Source: Bacteroidales bacterium UBA1769 (lineage in GTDB: Bacteria; Bacteroidota; Bacteroidia; Bacteroidales; UBA932). Taken from it: a DNA stretch of 6,227 nucleotides. Both the position numbers and the translations under genes were made by a program. The notes beneath the pieces were generated by a model, which ran no database searches, was not told where the DNA came from, and was given only the letters and a program-made list of their open reading frames with translations. Position 1 is the stretch's first letter. Each line of letters begins with the position of its first letter. The DNA lies in assembly GCA_002314725.1 (NCBI GenBank), contig DCGV01000128.1, forward strand, positions 6,662 through 12,888, given 5' to 3'. Shown here piece after piece: positions 1-6,187 of this stretch.

Positions 1-485
1 GCATTAGAAAGAAGCTACTGCAGACAACAGACCTTCATACCATATTACGTCTACCGACAGGTATTTTCTATAAGCCGGGTGTAAAGGCTAATGTCCTCTT
101 CTTTGATAAGAAGCCTGCAAGTCCGGATATGCAGACAAGGGAAGTCTGGATCTACGATATGCGCACCAATATGCATTTTACATTGAAGAAAAACCCGATG
201 ACAGGTGCAGATTTGGTTGATTTTATACAGTGTTATAATCCAGAGAATCGTCACCAGCGCACAGAAACATGGTCGGAGACTAACCCTGACGGCCGTTGGC
301 GTAGATTCAGTGTGGATGAAATCCTGACACGAGATAAACTGAGCCTCGACATCTTTTGGATCAAAGACAAGTCATTGGCTGACTTGGACAACCTTCCGAA
401 TCCTGATGAACTGGCGCAGGATATTATCGAGAATCTTCAGAGTGCATTAGAAAGCTTCCAGGAGCTTATGGCACAGTTGGGATAA
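1..485 (+). CDS. hsdM: Type I restriction-modification DNA methyltransferase subunit M, C-terminal part
   Basis: This is the last 160 residues of an N6-adenine methyltransferase subunit; the first whole codon is at base 3, the reading frame is open to the left edge, and it ends in TAA at 483-485. The segment LRLPTGIFYKPGVKANVLFF, then a TREVWIYD strand and an LVDFIQCY helix, is the characteristic C-terminal part of HsdM, just after the catalytic core. The catalytic motifs (SAM-binding DPxxGTG-like and NPPF) lie upstream, outside the window, so activity cannot be judged. HsdM usually has about 480-530 residues, so roughly one third is present. It ends in an acidic helical tail (about the last 35 residues), the region that in this family contacts HsdS. 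With HsdS it methylates host DNA, and with HsdR it forms the restriction complex. The methylase identity is confident; the exact type I subclass is not determined. Confidence 0.93.
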   Translation, partial: IRKKLLQTTDLHTILRLPTGIFYKPGVKANVLFFDKKPASPDMQTREVWIYDMRTNMHFTLKKNPMTGADLVDFIQCYNPENRHQRTETWSETNPDGRWRRFSVDEILTRDKLSLDIFWIKDKSLADLDNLPNPDELAQDIIENLQSALESFQELMAQLG

Positions 486-487
486 GT

Positions 488-494
488 AGGAGGT
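488..494 (+). promoter_or_regulatory. Strong ribosome binding site (AGGAGGT) that questions the start of the DUF3644 gene
   Basis: AGGAGGT is a near-perfect match to the anti-Shine-Dalgarno sequence. It overlaps the GTG at 493-495, so it cannot serve that GTG. It lies 8 bases before an in-frame ATA at 502-504, which is ideal spacing, and more than 20 bases before the first in-frame ATG at 517. It therefore points to the ATA as the initiating codon. Confidence 0.7.
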
Positions 495-1518
495 GGTTCC
501 AATAGCAAAGCGGAAAATGGTTCAGAACAATTTGGTAAAGAATTCTATAGCTGCGTATTTTGCTGCTATTGAAATCCACAACAAGCCGAATATCTCATAT
601 CGATATGAAACAGTTACTCTTCTTATGATGAATGCCTGGGAGCTAGCACTTAAGGCATATGTAAAAAAGTATCTTAAGAAAAAGTCTATCTTTACAAAAG
701 ATGGTCATACCATCAGCTTGGATAAGGCTCTAGGCTATGTGAATGAGCATAGGAATTCTGTCAAGAAAAACAGTTTTATTGCTATTGCAAAAAACATTGA
801 AGAGATTGAACGGTATCGCAATAGTATCACGCATTTCTACTGCGAAGAACTGGAACCATATGTTTTTATGCTTGTTGCCCGTTCTGCGTTGAACTATGTT
901 GAGTTTATCAAAGCATATTTTGGCAAAGATATTATGGAAGACGAAGGTCTATTCATAATGCCTTTAGGGTTCAAGCTTCCGTTCAGGCCCGAAGACTTCT
1001 TGTCTGGATCGGTTGCAAAGTATGCATCATCCGAAGAAGCCAAGGCCTTCATCAAGGAGATCGTGACGGTGATTCAGGACCTTCATAGCGATGGAATCGA
1101 AGACTCCATAGTTTTAGGATTTGATCTGTATCTGGAACATGTCAAGAAGGCAACGAATAGCTCCATACTTGCAGCAATTACAAGTCCCTCCGATGCGGAT
1201 GCCACCTTCGCCAAGGTGACAAAAGTTAAAGTTTCCTCGGATGCTAGCCAAATTGTTAATATGACGGATAGCGAATTTCGAACTATTTGGAAGTATTCGT
1301 ATAATGAAGTTGTTGCCTGGTGCAAAGAGAATATTCCTGGGTTTAAACTAGACAAGCGTTTCCATGATGCTCGGAAAGCAATGTTCGCAGATACGGCATA
1401 TGTGTATGATCGAAAGCTGGATAGTAAAAACAGTAAGTCTGCCTCTCAAAAATTTTACACTGATGCTGCGCTTTTAAAATTGAAAGAGTTGCTTTCAGAG
1501 GGGGAGTTGGGTATATGA
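493..1518 (+). CDS. DUF3644 family protein with HEPN-type RNxxxH motif, putative ribonuclease
   Basis: The protein has 341 residues counted from the outermost start, GTG at 493. Other starts are ATA 502 (best placed for the ribosome binding site) and ATG 517 (poorly placed). Residues about 15-145 match DUF3644: an AAIEIHNKP helix, then MMNAWELALKAY, then a helix carrying R109-N110-x3-H114 (bases 817-834). This R-polar-x3-H arrangement is the catalytic signature of HEPN RNases, which act in toxin-antitoxin, Abi and CRISPR systems. From memory DUF3644 belongs to or resembles that superfamily; RNase activity is inferred. The remaining ~200 residues are less clear, ending in a Lys-rich stretch (about 309-320) and a helix. 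The gene follows hsdM by 7 bases and overlaps the EVE gene by 4 (ATGA), so it is probably co-translated with it. Genes of this family are often seen near restriction systems. Confidence 0.82.
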   Translation: MVPIAKRKMVQNNLVKNSIAAYFAAIEIHNKPNISYRYETVTLLMMNAWELALKAYVKKYLKKKSIFTKDGHTISLDKALGYVNEHRNSVKKNSFIAIAKNIEEIERYRNSITHFYCEELEPYVFMLVARSALNYVEFIKAYFGKDIMEDEGLFIMPLGFKLPFRPEDFLSGSVAKYASSEEAKAFIKEIVTVIQDLHSDGIEDSIVLGFDLYLEHVKKATNSSILAAITSPSDADATFAKVTKVKVSSDASQIVNMTDSEFRTIWKYSYNEVVAWCKENIPGFKLDKRFHDARKAMFADTAYVYDRKLDSKNSKSASQKFYTDAALLKLKELLSEGELGI

Positions 1519-1943
1519 CGAGTTGGCTTATTCCTTGCAGTCCAGATATTTATGATGCGGAATCTGCATTTCAAGAATATGGTCATGTTATATGGCACCA
1601 GCAATGTAATATGATGCCTGGCGATTATGCGTTTATTTATGTGACGAGTCCTGTTAAAGAAATACGTTGTAAATGTTTAATCGCCGAAACGGATATTCCC
1701 TTCGATATTGGTGATGATGAAGGGTATGTACTAGATGAAGCATTCTGCTCGAAGGCATATCGTAGATATATGGATTTACAGCTGTTGGAAGTATATGACT
1801 GTTTCCTATTAGAGTATCATTTTTTGTTGATGAATGGTTTGAGTGGGCCAATCCGAAGTCAAAGAAAAGCGGCACCTGAATTGGTAAAGTATATTGCGGA
1901 GGTTACCAATAATCAAAATAACAAATGTCAGGAGGTTCTGTAG
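1515..1943 (+). CDS. Standalone EVE/PUA-like domain protein, putative modified-base reader
   Basis: A 142-residue protein. Its first 65 residues follow the EVE-like pattern: strand SWLIPCSP, helix YDAESAFQEY, a W27-H-Q-Q motif, PGDYAFIYV, then a strand KCLIAETDIPF. The C-terminal part, with LLMNGLSGPIRSQRKA and PELVKYI, also fits the PUA/EVE-type domain that precedes HNH or McrB modules in modification-dependent restriction enzymes. EVE domains bind nucleic acid carrying modified bases; which modification is read here cannot be told. No nuclease residues are visible, so it needs a partner. The ATG at 1515 overlaps the DUF3644 stop (ATGA), with GGGGAG at 1501-1506 as ribosome binding site. Its TAG stop shares a base with the GTG start of the DUF262-HNH gene. 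That tight link suggests it supplies DNA recognition to that nuclease. The domain call is fairly sure; the partnership is inference. Confidence 0.78.
   Translation: MTSWLIPCSPDIYDAESAFQEYGHVIWHQQCNMMPGDYAFIYVTSPVKEIRCKCLIAETDIPFDIGDDEGYVLDEAFCSKAYRRYMDLQLLEVYDCFLLEYHFLLMNGLSGPIRSQRKAAPELVKYIAEVTNNQNNKCQEVL
1930..1936 (+). promoter_or_regulatory. Ribosome binding site fixing the DUF262-HNH start at GTG 1943
   Basis: AGGAGGT lies inside the end of the EVE gene, six bases before the GTG at 1943. It sits downstream of the in-frame ATG at 1925, so that ATG would have to use another site, and none is visible. The stop and start overlap as TAGTG (1941-1945), a classical translational-coupling arrangement. 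Confidence 0.8.
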
Positions 1944-3715
1944 TGGGAAAAGAAATATTTACAAACATTCCAAGCAAGGTGAAGAACCTCGTTGATGATG
2001 TTCGTATCGGAAAGATAGGTTTGCCTGATCTTCAAAGGCCTTTTGTTTGGAAGGATAATAAAGTTAGAGACCTCTTTGACTCTATGCTCAGAGGCTATCC
2101 AATCGGATATGTCATGCTTTGGGAATCCCCTACTGGGTATGGCGAAAAGAAAAGCTCTATCGGAGGCAACAAGAAAATCTATGAGGAGCCGAAGGAACTG
2201 GTCATTGATGGTCAGCAGAGATTGACTGCTCTTGTTGCAGCTATGTATGGGGTTAAGGTCAAGGATAAGAATTACGGCGAGCATGAAATCAAAATTAGCT
2301 ACAATCCGTTGACCAGAGAATTTGCCGTATGGACAACCGCAACAGAACGAGATCAGGAATGGATTTCCAAGATTAGCGATGTGTTCCTGGCAAAAGAAAA
2401 CAACTCTTTCACTAAGTTCCGTAGAGCTTTCATTAACGGTGTGAACGAAGCAAGAGAAAAGAAAGGTCTACCGGAGCTTTCGGATGAAGAATTGGATTTG
2501 ATTGAGGATAACCTCAATGACCTCCTCGGTCTGGAAGACTTCTCGCTGCCTACACTTGAAATCTCTGTGAATGCGGATGAGCAAGATGTGGCCGATATCT
2601 TTGTTCGTGTAAACTCCGGTGGTCAAAATCTAACAGAAAATAACTTTATCCAGACCTTGATTGCAGTCTATGAAAAAGAAGTTCACGACCAGATTACAAA
2701 ATTCTGCGAGGATTCCAGAATTCCGAAAGATGGCACATCGTTCAATCACATCATGGAAATTGACCCTCAGCATCTGATTAGAATGGCTGTTGGTCTCGGC
2801 TTCCACAGAGCGAGATTGAGATATGCTTATATGCTTCTTCGCGGTAAAAATCTGGAAACCGGAAAATACTCTGATGAGACCAGAGATCAGAATCTGACTA
2901 TCTTCAAGGAAGCTCTTGAGCAAGTGATGAATTTGAACAACTGGCATGCATTCCTTAATTGTGTCGCTTCCGCTGGTTATGTTAGTAATAAAATCATTGC
3001 TTCTTCCAATGCAATTGTTTTCAGCTATGTGCTCTACCTCATTGGAAAGCTGGAATACAAGGTTGATACGGTCCGTCTGAACCAAACAATAAGCAGATGG
3101 TTTTTTATGTCAGCAATTACATACTTCTACACTGGTTCTACTGAGTCAGAAGTTGAAAAGCAGTTTGCTGATTTGAGAAACATCGCAACCGCAGATGAGT
3201 TCGTGGCATATATTGAGAAGACAATCGCCGGTGTGTTTACCGATGATTACTTTAATATGACTCTGCCTAACGAGTTAAATTCTTCTGCTGCGATTTCTCC
3301 GTCTTGGTACGGATATATTGCTTCTCAGATTGTGCTTAACAATCCGATGCTGTTCAGTACAAGTTCTCTGGCTAATTACCTGCTTCCAGGTTCTAGCGGA
3401 ACAAAGAATGCAGTTGATAAGCACCACATCTTCCCGAAGCATTATCTGGAACAGATTGGATTTACTTCTGACCGTGACAGGAACCAGACAGCTAACTTCA
3501 CATTCTTGGATTATGCAACGAACATCGACATTTCTGATGATGCGCCGGCTCTCTATATTGAAAGATACAGAGAGAAGTTTGGAAAAGAGTTTAAGACACA
3601 CTGTGAGAACCACGCTCTACCGGAAGGATTTGAAAACATGGACTATTTGGAGTTCCTTAATCAGAGAAGAATTCTGATGGCAAAGATTATCAAAAAGGCG
3701 TTTGAACGGCTTTAA
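1943..3715 (+). CDS. GmrSD/SspE-like DUF262 protein with C-terminal HNH nuclease (modification-dependent restriction)
   Basis: A 590-residue protein from GTG 1943; an ATG at 1925 would add six residues but lacks a ribosome binding site. Residues ~1-230 are DUF262, a ParB/sulfiredoxin-like fold that binds or hydrolyses nucleotides in GmrS and SspE. Visible hallmarks are LPDLQRPFVW (27-36), a helix ending RGYPIGYVMLW, IDGQQRLTAL (88-97; IDGQQR at bases 2204-2221) and the FVRVNSGG motif (220-227). A long helical middle follows. The C-terminus carries an HNH/DUF1524-type site: DKHHIFPKH (492-500), then N518 and N527 in the NFTFLDYATN segment. Such proteins cleave phage DNA with modified bases (GmrSD: glucosylated hydroxymethylcytosine) or act with phosphorothioate systems (SspE). 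No dnd/ssp genes are seen here, so the GmrSD-like role is preferred. The family is secure; the target modification is unknown. Both catalytic regions look intact. Confidence 0.92.
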   Translation: MGKEIFTNIPSKVKNLVDDVRIGKIGLPDLQRPFVWKDNKVRDLFDSMLRGYPIGYVMLWESPTGYGEKKSSIGGNKKIYEEPKELVIDGQQRLTALVAAMYGVKVKDKNYGEHEIKISYNPLTREFAVWTTATERDQEWISKISDVFLAKENNSFTKFRRAFINGVNEAREKKGLPELSDEELDLIEDNLNDLLGLEDFSLPTLEISVNADEQDVADIFVRVNSGGQNLTENNFIQTLIAVYEKEVHDQITKFCEDSRIPKDGTSFNHIMEIDPQHLIRMAVGLGFHRARLRYAYMLLRGKNLETGKYSDETRDQNLTIFKEALEQVMNLNNWHAFLNCVASAGYVSNKIIASSNAIVFSYVLYLIGKLEYKVDTVRLNQTISRWFFMSAITYFYTGSTESEVEKQFADLRNIATADEFVAYIEKTIAGVFTDDYFNMTLPNELNSSAAISPSWYGYIASQIVLNNPMLFSTSSLANYLLPGSSGTKNAVDKHHIFPKHYLEQIGFTSDRDRNQTANFTFLDYATNIDISDDAPALYIERYREKFGKEFKTHCENHALPEGFENMDYLEFLNQRRILMAKIIKKAFERL

Positions 3716-3727
3716 TGGAGGGCTAAT

Positions 3728-4450
3728 ATGCTGGCTAAACAAATTACAAAGCTAATAATTGTATGCGATGATAAGACCAAAGAATATGCTAACTACCTTC
3801 GCCAGCTCATCAGTGTAAATGATGACAAGGATGGAGAAATAGTAGGTATTGCAGACGGCACGGTTGATGCGGCCGTCTGGACAGAGGAAGAATACAAACA
3901 TAACTCTGCCACAATTTCTTCTAATGAGCACGTGCTTTTTGTCGGTGAAAATAAAACAAGCAAGAGTGAAATTGGAAGTATGAGCATTCGCTTCAAGAAG
4001 TTCGGAATGTCATACGGATGGCTTGGCAAGAGAGCGATGATGAATGTTGATGATGCATTGCTTTCTCCAACAGAATACAAGGAGTTTATTGATTTCTGTG
4101 CTTCTTACAAGCAGTATTTTGATAGAAATGCCTATGAAGAAAAAGAACAGAAAGCGGTTGAAGAAATAGATGCACCGCAAATTGAAACTGTTGAAGTTCC
4201 GGCGGAAGAAGTGTCACCTATTGAACCTGCACACAAGAAAAAGGGAGCGCTGAGTGCATTGAATAAGGCTGTCGCGCTTGTTGGTAATAAAGTTCTCAAA
4301 CCGGTAGCCGATGTTGTAGAGGCGGGTGCTACTGGGGCTTATGAGAACATAAAGAATCTCGCTATGAAGAAAAAAATAAACGACCAGCAGTATAGAGCAT
4401 TGACAGTTATTCTGTACCTTGATGGATTGAAGGAATTCCTGGAGGGTTAA
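3728..4450 (+). CDS. Uncharacterised protein: Rossmann-like N-domain, acidic linker, basic helical tail
   Basis: I do not recognise this 240-residue protein. Residues ~6-130 look like an alternating beta/alpha domain: strand KLIIVCDD, helix KTKEYANYLRQLIS, strand EIVGIADG, a WTEEEY helix, then strand HVLFVGENKTSK and a Gly/aromatic stretch FGMSYGWLGKRAMMNVDD. This is compatible with a Rossmann, flavodoxin or TIR-like fold, but I see no diagnostic catalytic residue. An acidic linker follows (~136-167, rich in Glu and Pro), then a basic, Ala/Val/Gly-rich helical region (~169-216, starting and ending with Lys runs) that could lie on a membrane or bind the next protein. Ribosome binding site GGAGGG (3717-3722) sits 5 bases before the ATG. 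It starts 12 bases after the DUF262 gene and ends 3 bases before the next start, so the two unknown genes probably work as a pair. Confidence 0.85.
   Translation: MLAKQITKLIIVCDDKTKEYANYLRQLISVNDDKDGEIVGIADGTVDAAVWTEEEYKHNSATISSNEHVLFVGENKTSKSEIGSMSIRFKKFGMSYGWLGKRAMMNVDDALLSPTEYKEFIDFCASYKQYFDRNAYEEKEQKAVEEIDAPQIETVEVPAEEVSPIEPAHKKKGALSALNKAVALVGNKVLKPVADVVEAGATGAYENIKNLAMKKKINDQQYRALTVILYLDGLKEFLEG
4441..4446 (+). promoter_or_regulatory. Ribosome binding site favouring ATG 4454 for the membrane-protein gene
   Basis: GGAGGG lies 7 bases before ATG 4454 but only 4 before the TTG at 4451, so ATG 4454 is the better start. The site lies within the last codons of the preceding gene, whose TAA (4448-4450) falls between it and the start, allowing translational coupling. 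Confidence 0.7.
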
Positions 4451-4453
4451 TTG

Positions 4454-5959
4454 ATGACTGCATTTGAGGAAGGATACAAATACTTTGCAGATAGTTCTTC
4501 CGCAGTTATGGCAAGCACCCAGGGCGGTCATTATGTTCAAACCGTTCAGTCAGAGATTGATGCGCTGATGGAGAGTCTTAATGCGATGAAAGGCTTCAAG
4601 TCGGATGTCACAACGCTCAAAGGCGATGTGGCAGAATTCTGGCACGCGGGTACTTTTGATATTGACGCTGCCTTGAAGGGATCGACACATCGAGCATTCG
4701 TAGATAGAAGTCATGACTTGGGTTCTGTGGATGTGTCTACAAATTTCGGTGATGATTATGGTCTCAAATACTATAGGACTGGTGCTGATAGTGCCAAGCA
4801 GCAGGCCAAGAGCATTTTCGAACGGTTCAAAGAATATCAGTCCTCTGGAGGGAAAGAAACCCTTGAGGATTACTTGAGTAAAAGAGGATATACCGGAGAT
4901 GTAATACTGGATGATCCAATTTATTCCGGACAGTTGAGGTTAATTCCTTCAGACCAGATGGAAGATGCTATCAAGTTCCTTGAACAAAAAATTGCAAAGG
5001 AACAGATGATAAGACCTGAACAAGTAAAACGATACCAGGAAACATTGGATTTACTCAGAGATTGCATTAGGGATAATCAAGGAAATGAGTCCATTCCTCT
5101 CTCCAAAGAGGATGCCGAGAAGCTTGCAAAACTTGCAAAAGAAGGAAGCATAGATGCGTCAGAACTTGGTCTGACTACGGAAGAGTTGATGCGATATGAA
5201 TATGTTCTAAAGCAATCTTTTAAGGCTGGCCTTACTGCTGCAACAATCTCAATGGTGCTCAAAGTCGCGCCAGAAATAATAAGTGCAATTCGATACTTAA
5301 TCGAGAATGGAGAAGTCGAAGCCGATCAATTCAAAAGGATTGGTTGGGCAGCTGTGGACGGCGCATCCGAGGGATTTATAAAGGGAACGATAGCATCTGC
5401 CATAACAACTTGCTGTACCTCTGGCCTTTGGGGTGAGGCAATGAAGAAAGTTGACCCGACAATAATCGGCATGGTCACGGTCATTGCTTTTGATTCTTTG
5501 AAGAATGCATATAAAGTTACCACAAACCAAATGAGTCAGCGAGAGATGGCGAATGAATTGATTAAAGAAATGTTCACCGGCACATGCGCTTTGGTATTGG
5601 GCAGCGTATCGCAGTCATTCATTCACATTCCTGTTTTGGGTTTTATGGTAGGGAGTCTTGTCGGTTCTATTGCCGGTTCCTTTGCATATAGTGCTTCCTA
5701 TAAACCGGTAATGTCTTTCTGTATATCAACTGGATTTACTATGTTCGGACTCGTCGAGCAAAACTATGAATTGCCGGAAGATGTTATTAAAGAAATTGGA
5801 ATAGAAGTGTTTGAGTATGAGCACTTTGATTATCAGCGGTTTGAGCCCGAACGATTTTCATTCGGCAAGTTTGAGATACAGCAGAATGAAGTTGATAGAA
5901 TTGAATTGCCGTTTCTTCGCAGAGGGGTTATTGGGATAAATGCTATCGGCTACATTTAA
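4454..5959 (+). CDS. Uncharacterised protein with hydrophobic segments, glycine zipper and C-terminal Phe-pentad repeat
   Basis: A 501-residue protein that I do not recognise; start ATG 4454 (a TTG at 4451 would add one residue). Residues ~1-130 form a soluble domain with a helix followed by GDVAEFWHAGTF, RAFVDRSHDLGSVDVST and NFGDDYGLKYY; W63, H64, H79 and H87 are notable. Residues ~130-250 are charged helices. From ~255 on hydrophobic segments appear (about 255-282, 300-322, 334-350), and the strongest, ~374-433, includes GFMVGSLVGSIAGS, a perfect GxxxGxxxGxxxG zipper (residues 396-408) as used for helix packing in membranes. No signal peptide is seen. The C-terminus has Phe at 453, 458, 463, 468 and 473, then ends with RRGVIGINAIGYI. 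The layout (soluble front, hydrophobic back) would suit a membrane effector kept in check until triggered, possibly by the 240-residue neighbour; that is inference. A structural or secretion-related role is also possible. Confidence 0.85.
   Translation: MTAFEEGYKYFADSSSAVMASTQGGHYVQTVQSEIDALMESLNAMKGFKSDVTTLKGDVAEFWHAGTFDIDAALKGSTHRAFVDRSHDLGSVDVSTNFGDDYGLKYYRTGADSAKQQAKSIFERFKEYQSSGGKETLEDYLSKRGYTGDVILDDPIYSGQLRLIPSDQMEDAIKFLEQKIAKEQMIRPEQVKRYQETLDLLRDCIRDNQGNESIPLSKEDAEKLAKLAKEGSIDASELGLTTEELMRYEYVLKQSFKAGLTAATISMVLKVAPEIISAIRYLIENGEVEADQFKRIGWAAVDGASEGFIKGTIASAITTCCTSGLWGEAMKKVDPTIIGMVTVIAFDSLKNAYKVTTNQMSQREMANELIKEMFTGTCALVLGSVSQSFIHIPVLGFMVGSLVGSIAGSFAYSASYKPVMSFCISTGFTMFGLVEQNYELPEDVIKEIGIEVFEYEHFDYQRFEPERFSFGKFEIQQNEVDRIELPFLRRGVIGINAIGYI
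5639..5677 (+). other. Glycine-zipper segment GxxxGxxxGxxxG within the 501-residue protein
   Basis: Four glycines spaced exactly four residues apart (396, 400, 404, 408) with Val, Leu, Ile, Ala, Ser and Met between them. Such zippers pack helices tightly in channels and pore-forming proteins. It lies in the most hydrophobic part of the protein. Confidence 0.8.
5810..5884 (+). repeat. Five degenerate 15-base tandem units encoding Phe pentads
   Basis: Five consecutive in-frame units start at 5810, 5825, 5840, 5855 and 5870; each opens with TTT, and four of the five continue GAG or GAT. They encode FEYEH, FDYQR, FEPER, FSFGK and FEIQQ, putting a Phe at every fifth residue. The phase persists weakly beyond (N478, I483, L488). 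This may be a short beta-repeat or a binding tail. The units have diverged in DNA, so it is an old protein repeat rather than a recent expansion. Confidence 0.75.
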
Positions 5960-5995
5960 ATTTTGCCATTTGATTAAGCTGAGGATTTTCAGATA

Positions 5996-6187
5996 ATGGA
6001 AAAACTTACGAAGAAACAAATAGAAGATTATAGGAAGCTCTGCTATGAGCGTGACCACGGTAGGCTTCTCACTCCTGACGGCCTACGCTTCATCTGTGAA
6101 GCCAACAATATGGATCCGGAAGCAATAGGAAAACATCTGTTGGAGTGCCTTGCTCATATGAATGCATTTGATAATCAGCGTAGATGA
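5996..6187 (+). CDS. Small 63-residue protein of unknown function
   Basis: A short, charged, mostly helical protein with no membrane segment or signal peptide. It starts with a Lys-rich helix (KLTKKQIEDYRKLCYERDHG), followed by a turn and the compact LLTPDGLRFICEANNMDPEAIG, which reads like a small helix-turn-helix-sized fold. The two cysteines (C16 and C34) are too far apart to call a metal site, and a third lies at C50. The ATG follows the preceding stop by 36 bases, with GAGG at 5981-5984 about 11 bases upstream. The distinct, well-formed protein and ribosome binding site support a real gene. I have an impression that similar small ORFs sit beside type I restriction genes in Clostridia, but cannot confirm it. 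An adaptor or small DNA-binding regulator are both possible. It is probably in the same operon. Confidence 0.7.
   Translation: MEKLTKKQIEDYRKLCYERDHGRLLTPDGLRFICEANNMDPEAIGKHLLECLAHMNAFDNQRR

Noticed and set aside
1925..1942. ATG 1925 as start of the DUF262-HNH gene.
   Set aside because: The strong ribosome binding site lies downstream of this ATG and is correctly spaced for GTG 1943, and similarity to the family begins after 1943.
2630..3085. 151-residue open frame on the minus strand inside the DUF262-HNH gene.
   Set aside because: It lies wholly within a clear family-matching gene, has an implausible protein composition and no recognisable domain; it is an antisense shadow.
3318..3677. 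119-residue + strand open frame overlapping the HNH region.
   Set aside because: Its translation is rich in Leu, Arg, Ser and Thr with no domain and runs out of frame through the conserved HNH coding region; a shadow frame.
5979..5992. Small inverted repeat CTGA...TCAG around the GAGG ribosome binding site of the 63-residue gene.
   Set aside because: A four-base stem is expected by chance and too weak to claim a regulatory hairpin.
5943..5995. AT-rich stretch before the 63-residue gene as an internal promoter.
   Set aside because: ATTTAAAT and TTGATTAAG resemble parts of a promoter, but no -35/-10 pair with 16-18 base spacing is convincing.
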